64,000 nt of DNA from Onchidella celtica. Lineage: Eukaryota > Mollusca > Gastropoda > Systellommatophora > Onchidiidae. Below, one piece after another: positions 44,701-55,890 of the stretch. A program made the translations under genes and the position numbers. Every line of letters begins with the position of its first letter. Within the stretch, counting starts at the first letter, position 1. Where the stretch lies: assembly GCA_963931925.1 (NCBI GenBank), contig OZ007569.1:70432920-70496919 (forward strand). Reading direction: 5' to 3'. The notes beneath the pieces were generated by a model that saw only the letters and a list, made by a program, of their open reading frames with translations, made no database searches and was not told the DNA's origin.

Positions 44701-46127
44701 TCTTTGCTTTTTCTGTCCCACGCCCCATTTCAATTTTCAAAAAAAAAAAAAAAAAGAAGTTACCTTACAGTACAGAAGATTTTAAAAATATGCTATGATT
44801 GGCAGCGTGCCGCAACATTTACAATCCAGCGACCAAGAACACATGTTGCCGGCTATGTTGCTCATAACCATTAAAAGTCGTGCGTCTATCAAATTCAATG
44901 CATTAAACCGAGCCAAACAAGGACACCACCAACAAGACACAGGGTTTACCTATACAGTTAAGGTATAATACGCTATGAAATTAAGATTTCTATGAAAAAT
45001 CTCTGTGTCCCATTCTGAAGTCCCACGCCCCACCACTATATTGCCAGGCCCCGCCACAGAATAGGGAAATACCAAAGGCGAAAGAAGCCCACCTTTCGTG
45101 ACCATACTAGTAGGAATTATGCGCCCCGCCATTTTGGATGAAACATCTTCACTCGACTATATCGGCGGTAAACAATACCCTTTTTTGTACATTTCCACTG
45201 GGAGTAAGGGCTTACCAGGGGCTCTAAATAGTTTCAGCCAACCCCAAAATATGAATAAACCACAGTAAACAGATGCCCACGCTGTCTTTGGTGGAGACGG
45301 TCCCTTTCAATTCTTGTTACCGCCGTGACCTAGTTTCGCGAGTTGACGGAAGTGAGATCTGCTAGTTATATTATACTCTCTGATTTTACATTAAACATAG
45401 TTGCACGTGTGCATAGTTACGAACAATCGATCTCAGCCAAAACGGTGCAGTGTACTCAAAATTGATGACGTATTCCTGCCTGGTATCGCTTCTGGTAGTA
45501 TCTCTATTCTGTGGGCCCCACTTTGAGAAACACCCATGTGTATTTTAATACATAATGTATGCAACAGGCAGATTTTGAGGAAATCGATATTCATCCCGCT
45601 CATCCTAAAAAGAATGCATAATAAAATTTGATTGATAACTATTCAGACTACATAAACGTGTACAGTGCTAAGTCTTCCACATCATCATCTGGCTTCAACT
45701 TTTTTCCCTTCCCACTATTATAGTCTGTAGGACGCTACTCTCTCCGACACAAACAGTGTGTCATAATTGCAGCTGTTGCGATGCACACAGAGATAACTTC
45801 CCCGTTTTTATCTTAGTGTGCATAGGATTCGAAATCGCTCCCAATTGGTCCTGCTAACACTTGTTCTACAAAATGAACCCGTTTGAATTTGTAAACCGAC
45901 CGAGGAAGGGGGGGGGGGTGGGGAGGGAGAACTAATGAGAACTGATAAGAAGATGAAAGAGAAAAGAAGAACTTTCTTCCACAAAAATTGACAGAGAATT
46001 CAACTGACGAACGTGTCCAGATGTTCATTGTAAGTGATCATTGTTTAAATGTACATTGTCAATGTCATTCTAGCTAGCCGTGTCTTTTCGTGTACCGGTA
46101 CTCTTCATTTTTTGCTAAGGTACTAGT
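44701..46127. other. Region upstream of PIPOX
   Basis: A-run at 44739-44755 and G-run at 45908-45918. AAATCGATATTCATCCCGCT at 45582-45601 resembles 52815-52834. A 60-codon minus frame at 45132-44950 starts in AAAATGGCGG but is unrecognised. No confident gene. Confidence 0.4.
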
Positions 46128-46198
46128 TTGAGAGTTTCCGTCGATAGAAAACACTTCACTGTTTTTTTTTTTTTCAGTGTTTGTTTACTTGTCGACCA

Positions 46199-46288
46199 GC
46201 CTATCTATCTATCTATCTATCTATCTACCTACCTACCTACCTACCTACCTACCTACCTACCTACCTACCTACCTACCTACCTACCTAC

Positions 46289-46342
<54 letters not shown>
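46199..46342. repeat. (CTAT)n(CTAC)n(CTAT)n microsatellite
   Basis: About 144 bases of uninterrupted tetranucleotide: CTAT x7, CTAC x15, CTAT x14 or so. It ends 90 bases before the PIPOX start codon, so it lies in the promoter or 5' UTR. Confidence 0.95.
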
Positions 46343-46432
46343 CAGTGCCTGTTTGCCTGCCTCTTGTCTGTCCGTCTGTCTGTCACAACAACCAATGATC
46401 TATAAACTGTCCACAACAGAGATAAAAAAAGT

Positions 46433-46547
46433 ATGGCCAACACTTTAGAGGAACTGAAAGGCCGTCGCCATTTTGACTACATTGTCATTGGGTGCGGAGG
46501 GATCGGCAGCGGCGCCCTCTACTGGTTGTCAAAACGTGCCGGTCCCA
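46433..46547 (+). CDS. PIPOX: PIPOX-like exon 1
   Basis: Start AGTATGGCC; codes [10 protein letters not shown] and the FAD-binding [20 protein letters not shown]. Donor CCAGTAAGT leaves one base. Confidence 0.9.
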
Positions 46548-48405
46548 GTAAGTATATGATTACCCCCCACCCCCAAGGGGGGTTTGTTGGTTTGTGTGAC
46601 CCATGTTGTGTACATGTGCCTACTTGACAGCATTGTCTGCACCAAAAAAAAAACCCCAGTAGAATAGGCAAGTCAGGACTGTAACTTCTTCGCGCCTCTA
46701 AAATGAGCACGGGAGCACGATGCTTGTTTGCCACAAGGTGGAGTGTGCGAAGCTCGTGAACGTAAAACACCAACCTTGTCCTGTCTTTAACATTAGCCAG
46801 AGATTGGGTCGTGTGCTCTCCAAAACACCTGTGCTCTCCAAAATGCAAATTTATGTAGATCATTATTGATATGTTGTTGTTTTTACACGTATTATTATTA
46901 TTGCACGCTTGCCCACTCATATGTGTGAAAGATAATGTCAAATAATGTCAAAGCCGGTTAAAATTCTGATAAGGTGTGTTTTTTCGAAAAGTATTGACAT
47001 GTTGTATGTACATGTATCTAAAAAATACGGTAACTTAGTAGTGGGAACAATCGTTAAAAAAAATGATAGAATTTTGGCACAAATGTTGTCCGCAGGGGGG
47101 GGCACGTTGATTTTTAAAATATTTTTTGTATTTAAATTTTAGGGTAAAAATAAGGGCTAAGCTAAGGTTTACGTAAATCACCTAATAGCATCAAAGCTGA
47201 AACCAAACTCTACTACTATTAGTATTGCCGTGGTCATGATTATCATTTTTGTCATCAACTTTGGCATCTCGTCATCAGATGTCCTGGGATTGGAGAAGTT
47301 TTGCTTGGGACACGAGAACGGTGGATCTCAAGACGTCAGCAGGATTATGTACGTGAGTGGGCTGTGTAGTAGGGAGTTTAATAATAGAGGGAGGGGGTGG
47401 TTGGGGAGTGAAGAGTTAGGTGGACAATGGGTTTTATAGGGGAGGTTGATGGAAAGAGGGGTGGGGTGGTGGTGGTGGCAGGAGTGTGTAGAGGTAAGAA
47501 GTTTTATATGGGAAATTGGCAGAGGATGAGTGGTTGGAGTAAAAAGAGTTAGCAGAGAGTATGTATTGTACAAAGAGATATCACTTCTGCTAAATCGCGA
47601 AAGTAGGTCGCTGCGGTAACAAGAATTGGAAAAAACAAACAAACAAACTATTTAGAGCCGTTTGTAAGCTTTTACTCCCCTTGGAAATGAGCAAACGAGT
47701 ACATGTATTGTTTACCGCAGCGACCTACTTTCCGCTCCATGCTAACAGTAGTTTCGCGGAGTCTCCCGTGTCTGGCAGTGCAAATCGACCAACAGTGATT
47801 TCTCTACTCTCTGGAGTTCGGAAGATTGTGGAGTTTTACAGGCGAGATTGAATGGGAGGTGACTGGCGGCTGGAGAGTTCTGGTAAGGGGGTGAATGTGT
47901 GATGGGAGGAGGGGTGAGGGGTGATTGCGATTGGAGAGTTTGATAAGGGAGTTCGATCAGGGAGTTTTGGAAAGGAGTTTGGTAGTAATATTGAGACCTG
48001 TTGGACCTTCCTTCAGGTTAAAAAAGAGAACTTGAAAAACTTACAAAAATGAGTACAATTGGTTTAATCCCCAGACGCCTGACATATCCCAAGGATAGCT
48101 ATCTGAAGCTGACCCCTCATACATTTACTGCGTGAGTATGGTAAACGCGTGTCTGTAATCATATAGGTGTGTTGTGATGTAGAGTAACCATAATGAATTT
48201 ACAGACAAACGGATAGAAAGATGGACAGACAGGCAAATGGATAAACTTACAGACAGTTAGATAAACAGACAGAACGACAGACAGACAAATGGACGAGTGT
48301 AGGATGGACAGATAGATAGATAGACAGATAGGTAGATAGATAGATAGATAGATAGTTAGATAAATAGATAGATAGTTAGATAAATAGATAGATAGATAGA
48401 TAGAC

Positions 48406-48451
<46 letters not shown>

Positions 48452-51400
48452 GTAGATAGTTTTCTTAGCGGGCAGATTGTGGTTGACTGAGGTTGACTGA
48501 TTGATTGATTGATTGATTGATACGCTGATTTATTGATAAGCTGATTGACTGACTGATTTGCAAACAAACAGCCTGTATGGTAGAAGAAAACGGAGACTGA
48601 AATGTCGCGAAATGTTACCTGTAATATTGTTGGTCTATCTATATCTAAACACTATGTGTTTGTATCTCTCACATTCTCATAACAATGTGGCACCCCCCGC
48701 CCCTAAAAAACGCCATACAATTTTATCATGTCTCCTGCTGTCTGCTTTTAGCTGGCAATCTGTGGAAGAGGAATCGGGCATACAATTGGTCTACAAGCCG
48801 GGAGGGTTGACCTTGGCCGAGAAAGGGGTCAGCGATGGTGTCATGGATAAATACGAGTCTGCCATGCGCAGACACAACATTCCCTTCGAGAAATGGGACA
48901 ATGAAGAACTGAACAGACGATACCCACAAGTAGTCCATAGTCATTTTTCTTTCTTTCTTCTTCTTTTTTTCCTCTTCCTATTCTTCTTTTTCTCGCACTT
49001 CTTCTTTCTGTCAGTTTCTGTGTCTGTCTGTCTGTCCCATCCTCTCTTTCTCTCCTTCATGGTCTAATTCTTTTTGTTTTATTTTTTCAAAAAAAATATT
49101 TCTGTGTCTTCCTCCATCCATCTACTAAAATAAGAAAAGTTACCTCTTTATCTTTCCTTCTTCTAACCTGCACCTCATTTTTTCAAAATGCCTCTTCATA
49201 ATATTCATTGAGTCAAGCCCAAATTCATTGGAACTACCATCACCACTGTCATCATCGTCATGATGAGGATGAAGAAAATAAATAATGTAAGGAATTATTA
49301 TTTTCATCGTGGCCTATCCTACCCCCCCCCCCCCCCCCCACACACACACTTGTTTTTTCACTGAGGGGTTTTTGCCATATTGTTGTATACGACATTTTGC
49401 AAATTTTGAGGTTTTGATCTGAAAGTGGTTCTCTCCCTACTAATTTTATTGTGTAAGTGTATGGGTATATTTTCTTGGCATTTTTATACTTTCGATTTTG
49501 AAGCGTATTGAATAAAACCCTCATTTTACACCACCCTTCAAACTTTCAAGCCTCATTTTCTCGAAGAAGCAAAAATACACATGCAGCAATATGAAATATA
49601 CCCCACGATATAGTCAATTTATGTCATATCCTTAAGTGAACAGTTGTCTCAATGTGGACAGCAAGAGCATACTGTAACATATAATGATCACTCCCTTGGA
49701 CAAGTCATTTTAATTGATATGAACATAAAATCGAGGGCTGCTTGGTAAAGTATCATAACTCCACTTTAAAAAAAAAATATTAAAAAGGGAGATATTTGGC
49801 AAGCTTGTAGCCCTGGCAGCAGGCAGTTTATGTTATGGGGGGAGGGGGGGGGGGGTTGTTGTTAATTTTTAAAACTGTAAGTTAAATAACATGTTGTTTT
49901 TTTTAATATCACAACTGCGTGTATTAAGCTTGATAAAGAAAGTTATTCAGTTTTTTGTTTCTCATGAAAAATAAATGTAAAACCGATTTACGATAGTTTA
50001 CGGCGTGGCCCTCGAAATAATGAAGTAAGAAGGCTGAAGGCATGCACAATAGTAAGGCTGAAAGCACGCACAGTAAGAACGCTGAAGGCATGCACAGCAA
50101 GAAGGCTGAAGGCATGCACAGTAAGAAGGCTGAAGGCACACACAGTAAGAAGGCTGAAGGCATGCACTATAATAAGGCTGAAAGCACGCACAGTAAGAAG
50201 GCTGAAGGCATGCACAGTAAGAAGGCTGAAGGCATGCACAGTAAGAAGGCTGAAGGCACGCACAGTAAGAAGGCTGAAGACATGCACAGTAAGAAGGCTG
50301 AAGGCAGGCACAGTAAGAAGGCTGAAGGCATGCACAGTAAGAAGGCTGAAGGCATGCACAATAAGAACGCTGAAGACATGCACAGTAAGAAGGCTGATGG
50401 CATGCACAGTAAGACGGCTGAAGACATGCACAGTAAGAAGGCTGATGGCATGCACAGTAAGAAGGCTGAAGGCATGTAAGAAGGCTGAAGACATGCACAG
50501 TAAGAAGGCTGATGGCATGCACAGTAAGAAGGCTGAAGGCATGTAAGAACGCTGAAGGCATACACAGTAAGAAGGCTGATGGCATGCACAGTAAGAAGGC
50601 TGAAGGCATGTAAGAACGCTGAAGGCATGCACAGTAAGAAGGCTGATGGCATGCACAGTAAGACGGCTGAAGACATGCACAGTAAGAAGGCTGATGGCAT
50701 GCACAGTAAGAAGGCTGATGGCATGCACAGTAAGACGGCTGAAGGCATGCACAGTAAGAAGGCTGATGGCATGCACAGTAAGAAGGCTGAAGGCATGTAA
50801 GAAGGCTGAAGGCGTGCACAGTAAGAAGGCTGAACTCATGCATTGAAAATCTCACGATGTGAAAAAAAAAATTGAGAAACTCTTGAAGAAAACAATATCT
50901 TGACAATTGTCCGGTGTTCGCGTAAGATCATCACAGTATTCTTATTTCCGCCTTCCACCCCCCCCCCCCCCCAGTTTACTGCAGGTCCTGAAGTGGTTGC
51001 AGTGTTCCAGAAAGATGCTGGGCTTGTTGACGCTGCCCAGGGCAATTCTTTGCACGTGCAGCTAGCTCAAGGTCGCGGTGCCAAAGTCTTGGAGAATTGT
51101 CCGGTCAACAGACTGTCCAGAGACGCCAATGGATTTATTCAAGTGAGCGATATGAGACCGTGGTGAAATGTCAATTATACGTCATGTATCATCAGTATCG
51201 TTATCAACAATTTGTATCATCGTGGTTTCTATGCCGCCCTCATGTTAACATGTCATTTTCATCGCGATCACTTAACTTTTCAGCGTATAGTCATGATCTG
51301 ATTATTTCATCTTATAATCATAATATTAGTATTGTTTCATAATTGAACCTGTTTATTTGCAATATCATCCCAACAACATTTCGCTTCATAGATATATTTA

Positions 51401-54400
51401 TATATAGATCAACTGAGGAGGTGGGGTTGGAGTGTGCAGACTTACGGAGGTTTATATGGGAGATTGATAGAAGAGGAGTGCTACAGATAGGCATATTTAT
51501 GGAAGCAGTATATAGGTTAGGATTAAACAACCATGAAATAGTTGTTAGAATCATTCTTAACAAGAGCTTGAGATCACCCTCGGGGGAAATAACGATCTTT
51601 GAATGAATGCTGGAATTTAGACTAATCCTAAAACTCAACTAAATCTGGCCAAGCATTTGTTATGAAGTTTTTGTTTAAATTGGTTGGATAGTCAGGTTGG
51701 GCCCAGTGTGTAGATACATTGTAATTCATGAACTGTTTATTTGCTAGGTGAGTACTCCACTTGGAAATTTCACCTGTAAAAAGGTTGTGGTGACCTCAGG
51801 GGCATGGATCAACCACGTGATCAGCTCCGTGGGTTGTCATGTGCCGGTCTATGTCACGCAGGAAAACGTGACCTACTTTGGCTCGCCTCATGTGAAAGAA
51901 TTCACCAAAGAAAAGTGAGCAGCTAGATCTACTATAATTTTCCATTCTGTCATTTTCAGTACGAGTCCTCTTCTCTCATTGATTCATTGTTCCATGTTCT
52001 TAACTACGACAAATCCATTCTCCATCAGTCCGTCCATTTTGTTAGCGATTGAACAAATTCGTCCAGACTTCCACCAGTTTTGAGTGCTCAGGTATAACAC
52101 CCATCCATTAACTGACTTTCATAAACTTTTACGTATGTCTAGCCACAAGCTCAATAAGATATCTGATCTATTTAATCATTAGTGTGTTCTCGACATAACG
52201 TTCTGTCCATTTATTCACTCTCCAAAATATCCGTTGAATGATCATTCGATCCATTTTGTCTGTTTATTTATTATTAAAATAATGGAAAAACAAATGCATG
52301 CATTTGTGTTTCTGTCTGTCCGTCGTTGCATATTTATGAAAAAACCCTTAGGGCAGTTTTACTACTTAGCCGTTCATGTACATAATAATTCAGGCGTTCA
52401 TGACTGAAACAAAACAGTATCACACGTCAGTCCTAAAGTTCATCCATTCATACCTTTACACACTAACCTTTTTTTTGTTCATCTAAATACACCAGCCATC
52501 TACAGGGTTTTGCGAGATTAGTACCGTAGAAATGATTTTGAAATTAGGCCTATTAGGTCTACTTGTTAGTTTTGACAAACCCACAAAGAAACAAACTCAG
52601 AATCAGGTTACAAGTTCAAGTTTATTGTAGGCCTGACGGCCAATTCAAAATGCACAGAAGAATCATGCAAACAACTTTGAAAACGTTAAAACAAACAATC
52701 AAACAAAACAGTCTAACAAGTAAAAAAAATCATGTCCAGCAGGTACATGGTGTGAAATATGAGCCCATGCAAAAATTCAAATACTATAATTATATTCAAC
52801 CGGAAGTATTTGAGAAAATCGATGCTCGTCCTGCTCACTCCTAACCCCCCCCCCCCCCCCCCAACGCAAGATCTATCCATTCATTCATTCATTCATCCAT
52901 CCATGCTGATATTCACCCAGTCATCCAAATACCACGATGAGTACATCCTAATGTCCATCTGCAAAGCCTAAATTGTCACTTGACTTACCATCTCGACCCC
53001 TTTCCACTCTAACTTCACCCTACACTTCCAGATTCCCAATGTTTATCTACCACCAAACCAACAGCGACATCTACGCCTTGCCCGTGCATGGCATTACCGG
53101 GACAAAGATTGGTGTGGATGCCGGCGGGCCAGTGGTGACTGGTGACACCAGAACTTGGACCCCAGACCCAGCCAGGCTGGAGAGAATTAAGACCTTGCTC
53201 AGAAAACTTTGTCCCAAGGTTAACTATTGTTTACTGTTGTTTGCTACATTTCCTCATACTAACTTGCTTATGGTGTTACCTCACTGCTGTTATTGTCAAC
53301 ATTTTTCTCCTTATTATTGTTAGTAAACACGCACAAAAGGTATTTTGCTTCTTCAGAGCAACTAAATGTAATCTTCCAATGAGGCGAGTGGCAGAAGAAA
53401 AAAAAATTAGAAAAATGGATAGACAGAAAGAAATAAAAACAAGACAGATAGAATGAAAGAAAGAAAGAAAAAAGTCATCTATCTATTTGTATACTGGTTA
53501 CTATAACTTGGATAAGCGGTCAGAAATATAATTACATGAAGAGAACGAAGTGAAGCAAGGCCTACACGACACAGTCAGTATTGAACATCCTGTCGAGCAA
53601 ACTGTGTTGATTCATTAAGTGAAACATAAACGTGCATGGTTCCTGCGATAAGCTGTTTGCTAAAATGCTGATTTTTTTTCTTGATGGTATTATAGAACAT
53701 CTTGTTATTGCTGTTGGAGATGTTATTTTCCTTCTTATTTTCTCATAATATCCCTTGCTATTGTCATCACTGGTATGGCCTTGCTAAATTGTTGTCGTTG
53801 AGTTGATTTGTGGACATTCTGATAAAAGAAAATAGTCTCTATATTTTAAATCAACATGTAGAAACCGTTCTTTCAAGACTTTTTGTTAAAATGGAATGAG
53901 TCCACACTTTTATTCATGGGCATAATTAAGATTTATTTCCTAAATTGTTTTATTCAGGGCTCCCCTGCTTTTCAAACCAGTGTCTGATTTAAAATCTGTA
54001 AATAATTAATTATGTTTAATGCTGCGTGAGATAATATGCTAATATCTTCTACACTCATGATTTAATTCCGCTTCCAGATTTTGAGTAAACTTTTCTACTT
54101 TGTGTGTAATTTTTGAAGACAGCATTTCTATTTAAAAGTTTTCAGATTACACTTTACAGAAATAACTTGTTTTTAAAATTATTCTTCATAATAATTTTTA
54201 GTTTCTTGGGCCTGTGATGAAGACCAAAACTTGTTTGTATACAATGACGCCTGACCGAGATTTCTTGATTGATAGTTGTGCCAAAACTGGCTTCCCGGAT
54301 GTGATAGTGTGTTGTGGGGCTGGTCATGCTTACAAGTGAGTTATAGATATTTTTTGTATCACATAGTATGGCCCTGACTACTTGCCAGTTTGTCAGCCAT

Positions 54401-55890
54401 AGCTTTTCTTTATTATTATTATCATCATCAGCATCATCATCATGATCATCATCATCATCAACATTATTATCATTATCATTACTTGAACCAATCCTTTAAT
54501 TTTCATTATTATGCTAAACATCCATGGGTGAAAGTTGTCCGGATTATTCTGGATTTCATTCCTGAAAAAATTATCTTCTCTGGTTTTTAAAAATTTCCGT
54601 CCCCACTATGACCCAGGGATGTGTAATACTGTCATTGAAACGGACTCGGTCAAGGCTAAACTCACTGATCTCCACGGCCCACACAAAGGCATCATGCCAG
54701 TACCGAGACGGTAGTACTACAAAAATGTACTACAAGCCTATAGTAACAGCATACATGATTGCAGGCTTTATGGGGAACAGGCCTGTTGGATGACCAGTGT
54801 GTAATACAATGCAGTACTAAAGTTGGCCTAACTAACTCACACTTTTGTAGTTCAGACTGGGCCAGTGGGCATTTGAAGATTACCTGGTGATGTCATTTAC
54901 TAATATTATATATATATAGCTATTCCTGTACTGCTCTTCTTTCCAAGACTGGGGGACACTGGCCAGCCCCGTTATATTATGGGAAAAATATGTATTGACT
55001 GTGATAGGACATTGTTTTGTGACTTTTATTGGAAATACTGATAGGACACTTATATTATAATCAATAACAGAATAAAATAAGAAAAAGAAAAAGAAACTGG
55101 TAATAATTACTCAAGAATATTGTGGCCATGGTTGATTACTGGTTGATGTACAGACTGAGACTGAAAACAGAACCACTGATCTGAGGTAAATGTTTTATGG
55201 TCAGCCTATATTTGATTGACAATTTCAGTGTTCAGGAGTGGACCCTTTGGAAATTGTGATTTTCAGGTTTCTAAACCTTCAGTTGCTTTCACCCATGTAA
55301 ATATCTCACCGACCACTGAGGCACCCAATAATCTGCATTGCAGACAGTAACAATTTCCGTTTGCCTATTTTAATTTTCCGAGAACCTGGTCTGGACGGAT
55401 TGGTAAATTATTTCCTTCTTCCTACAGGTTGACAATATTATTATGATTCCTTTCCTGGAGATTTCAATCTAGATGCGAATAGGCTGAATTACAATGTTTT
55501 CTTCTCCTAGACTAAACTGCTTGAATATTTCTCCCTATAGATTTGAACTGGTTGAATAATTAACATTTCAGTGATTCCTCCCCATGTGCTCAACTTATTT
55601 GAACATTTTATACATCTTACATAAGGGCTAACACATATTTCAATGGTTCCCCTCTGTTGACGAATTGCTTAAAGAACGTTTCAATGATACTCCCCCGTGG
55701 TTGAACTACTCAATGTTTCAATGACTTCTCCCCTAGGTTTGCCAGTCTCTTGGGTAAAATTCTGAGTGAGATGGCAGTGGACGGCCGTACCCAGTACGAC
55801 ATCTCGTCTTTCTCCTGGAACAGAGAGGCAATGACCAATCCAAACTTTAAACCCACTTTCTACATGGGCTCTGAAAAGAGCAAATTGTAA
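46433..55890 (+). CDS. PIPOX: Peroxisomal sarcosine/pipecolate oxidase-like gene (9 coding exons, 409 aa)
   Basis: An FAD enzyme that oxidises N-methyl or cyclic amino acids such as sarcosine and L-pipecolate, releasing peroxide in peroxisomes. Exons: 46433-46547, 47279-47348, 48075-48131, 48752-48929, 50975-51142, 51748-51914, 53032-53218, 54202-54335, 55737-55890. All are AG/GT with agreeing phases; the sum is 1230 nt. Seen: Rossmann GCGGIG (20-25) after DYIVI, SQDVSRIIRLTYP, KPGGL, GAWINH, and CLYTMTPD with Cys325 at the place of the covalent-flavin cysteine in monomeric sarcosine oxidase. GHAYKFA follows, and the C-terminus is SKL-stop, a canonical PTS1 signal. Length is close to vertebrate PIPOX (390 aa). 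The exact substrate cannot be read from sequence; other members of the DAO family are alternatives. Confidence 0.88.
47279..47348 (+). CDS. PIPOX: PIPOX-like exon 2
   Basis: Acceptor CGTCATCAG; codes [20 protein letters not shown] and RI plus two bases. Donor ATGTACGTG (GT at 47349) gives the family SRIIR across the junction. Confidence 0.85.
47599..47732. mobile_element. Small inverted-repeat element (PIPOX intron 2)
   Basis: The 21 bases at 47599-47619 (GAAAGTAGGTCGCTGCGGTA plus A) are perfectly inverted at 47712-47732, around about 90 bases. Probably a MITE; no target duplication identified. Confidence 0.6.
48075..48131 (+). CDS. PIPOX: PIPOX-like exon 3
   Basis: Acceptor TAATCCCCAG, donor TGCGTGAGT. 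Codes [18 protein letters not shown], only 57 nt, too short for ORF callers. Confidence 0.88.
48303..48452. repeat. (GATA)n microsatellite with GACA/GTTA interruptions
   Basis: About 150 bases in PIPOX intron 3, followed by a short (TGAT)n run at 48496-48521. Confidence 0.92.
48752..48929 (+). CDS. PIPOX: PIPOX-like exon 4
   Basis: Acceptor CTGCTTTTAG, donor CAAGTAGTC. Codes [19 protein letters not shown] to NRRYPQ, ending in phase 0. Confidence 0.9.
50023..50845. repeat. 24-bp minisatellite (about 34 units, PIPOX intron 4)
   Basis: Unit AAGGCTGAAGGCATGCACAG plus TAAG, with GAAGACATG, GATGGC and CGCTGAA variants. Four units lose five bases (ATGTAAG in place of ATGCACAGTAAG) near 50476, 50541, 50608 and 50797. 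Because 24 is a multiple of three and most units lack stops, long frames appear on both strands (up to 302 codons, minus). These are repeat products lying wholly inside the intron. Confidence 0.95.
50975..51142 (+). CDS. PIPOX: PIPOX-like exon 5
   Basis: The acceptor follows a run of 16-17 C (CCCCCCAG); donor CAAGTGAGC. Codes [20 protein letters not shown] to GFIQ, 56 codons. Confidence 0.9.
51748..51914 (+). CDS. PIPOX: PIPOX-like exon 6
   Basis: Acceptor TTTGCTAG, donor AAAGTGAGC. Codes [20 protein letters not shown] to FTKE and two bases of Lys. Confidence 0.9.
52560..52835 (+). repeat. Dispersed repeat 3, copy 3 (PIPOX intron 6)
   Basis: AAGAAACAAACTCAGA, ATGAGCCCATGCAAAAATTC and AAAATCGATGCTCGTCCTGC match blocks at 44583-44700 and 45582-45601. 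Followed by 18 C at 52845-52862. Confidence 0.5.
53032..53218 (+). CDS. PIPOX: PIPOX-like exon 7
   Basis: Acceptor CACTTCCAG, donor AAGGTTAAC. Codes [20 protein letters not shown] to LLRKLCPK. Confidence 0.9.
54202..54335 (+). CDS. PIPOX: PIPOX-like exon 8 (flavin-linking Cys)
   Basis: Acceptor AATTTTTAG, donor CAAGTGAGT. Codes [14 protein letters not shown] and [11 protein letters not shown]. Confidence 0.92.
54405..54485. repeat. (ATT/ATC)n microsatellite (PIPOX intron 8)
   Basis: Mixed TTATTA, TCATCA trinucleotides over about 80 bases. A decayed LINE tail is possible. Confidence 0.85.
55737..55890 (+). CDS. PIPOX: PIPOX-like exon 9 with PTS1
   Basis: Acceptor CCCCTAG. Codes [20 protein letters not shown] to GSEKSKL-TAA; SKL is the consensus peroxisomal targeting tripeptide. 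Confidence 0.92.

Noticed and set aside
46128-46448. Three overlapping + frames rich in YLPT/YLSI
   Set aside because: Tetranucleotide repeat read in each frame; the real start is the ATG at 46433.
49988-50906. Minus-strand frames of 209-302 codons and + frames of 66-145 codons
   Set aside because: They are translations of the 24-bp minisatellite in a PIPOX intron; all frames repeat one octapeptide.
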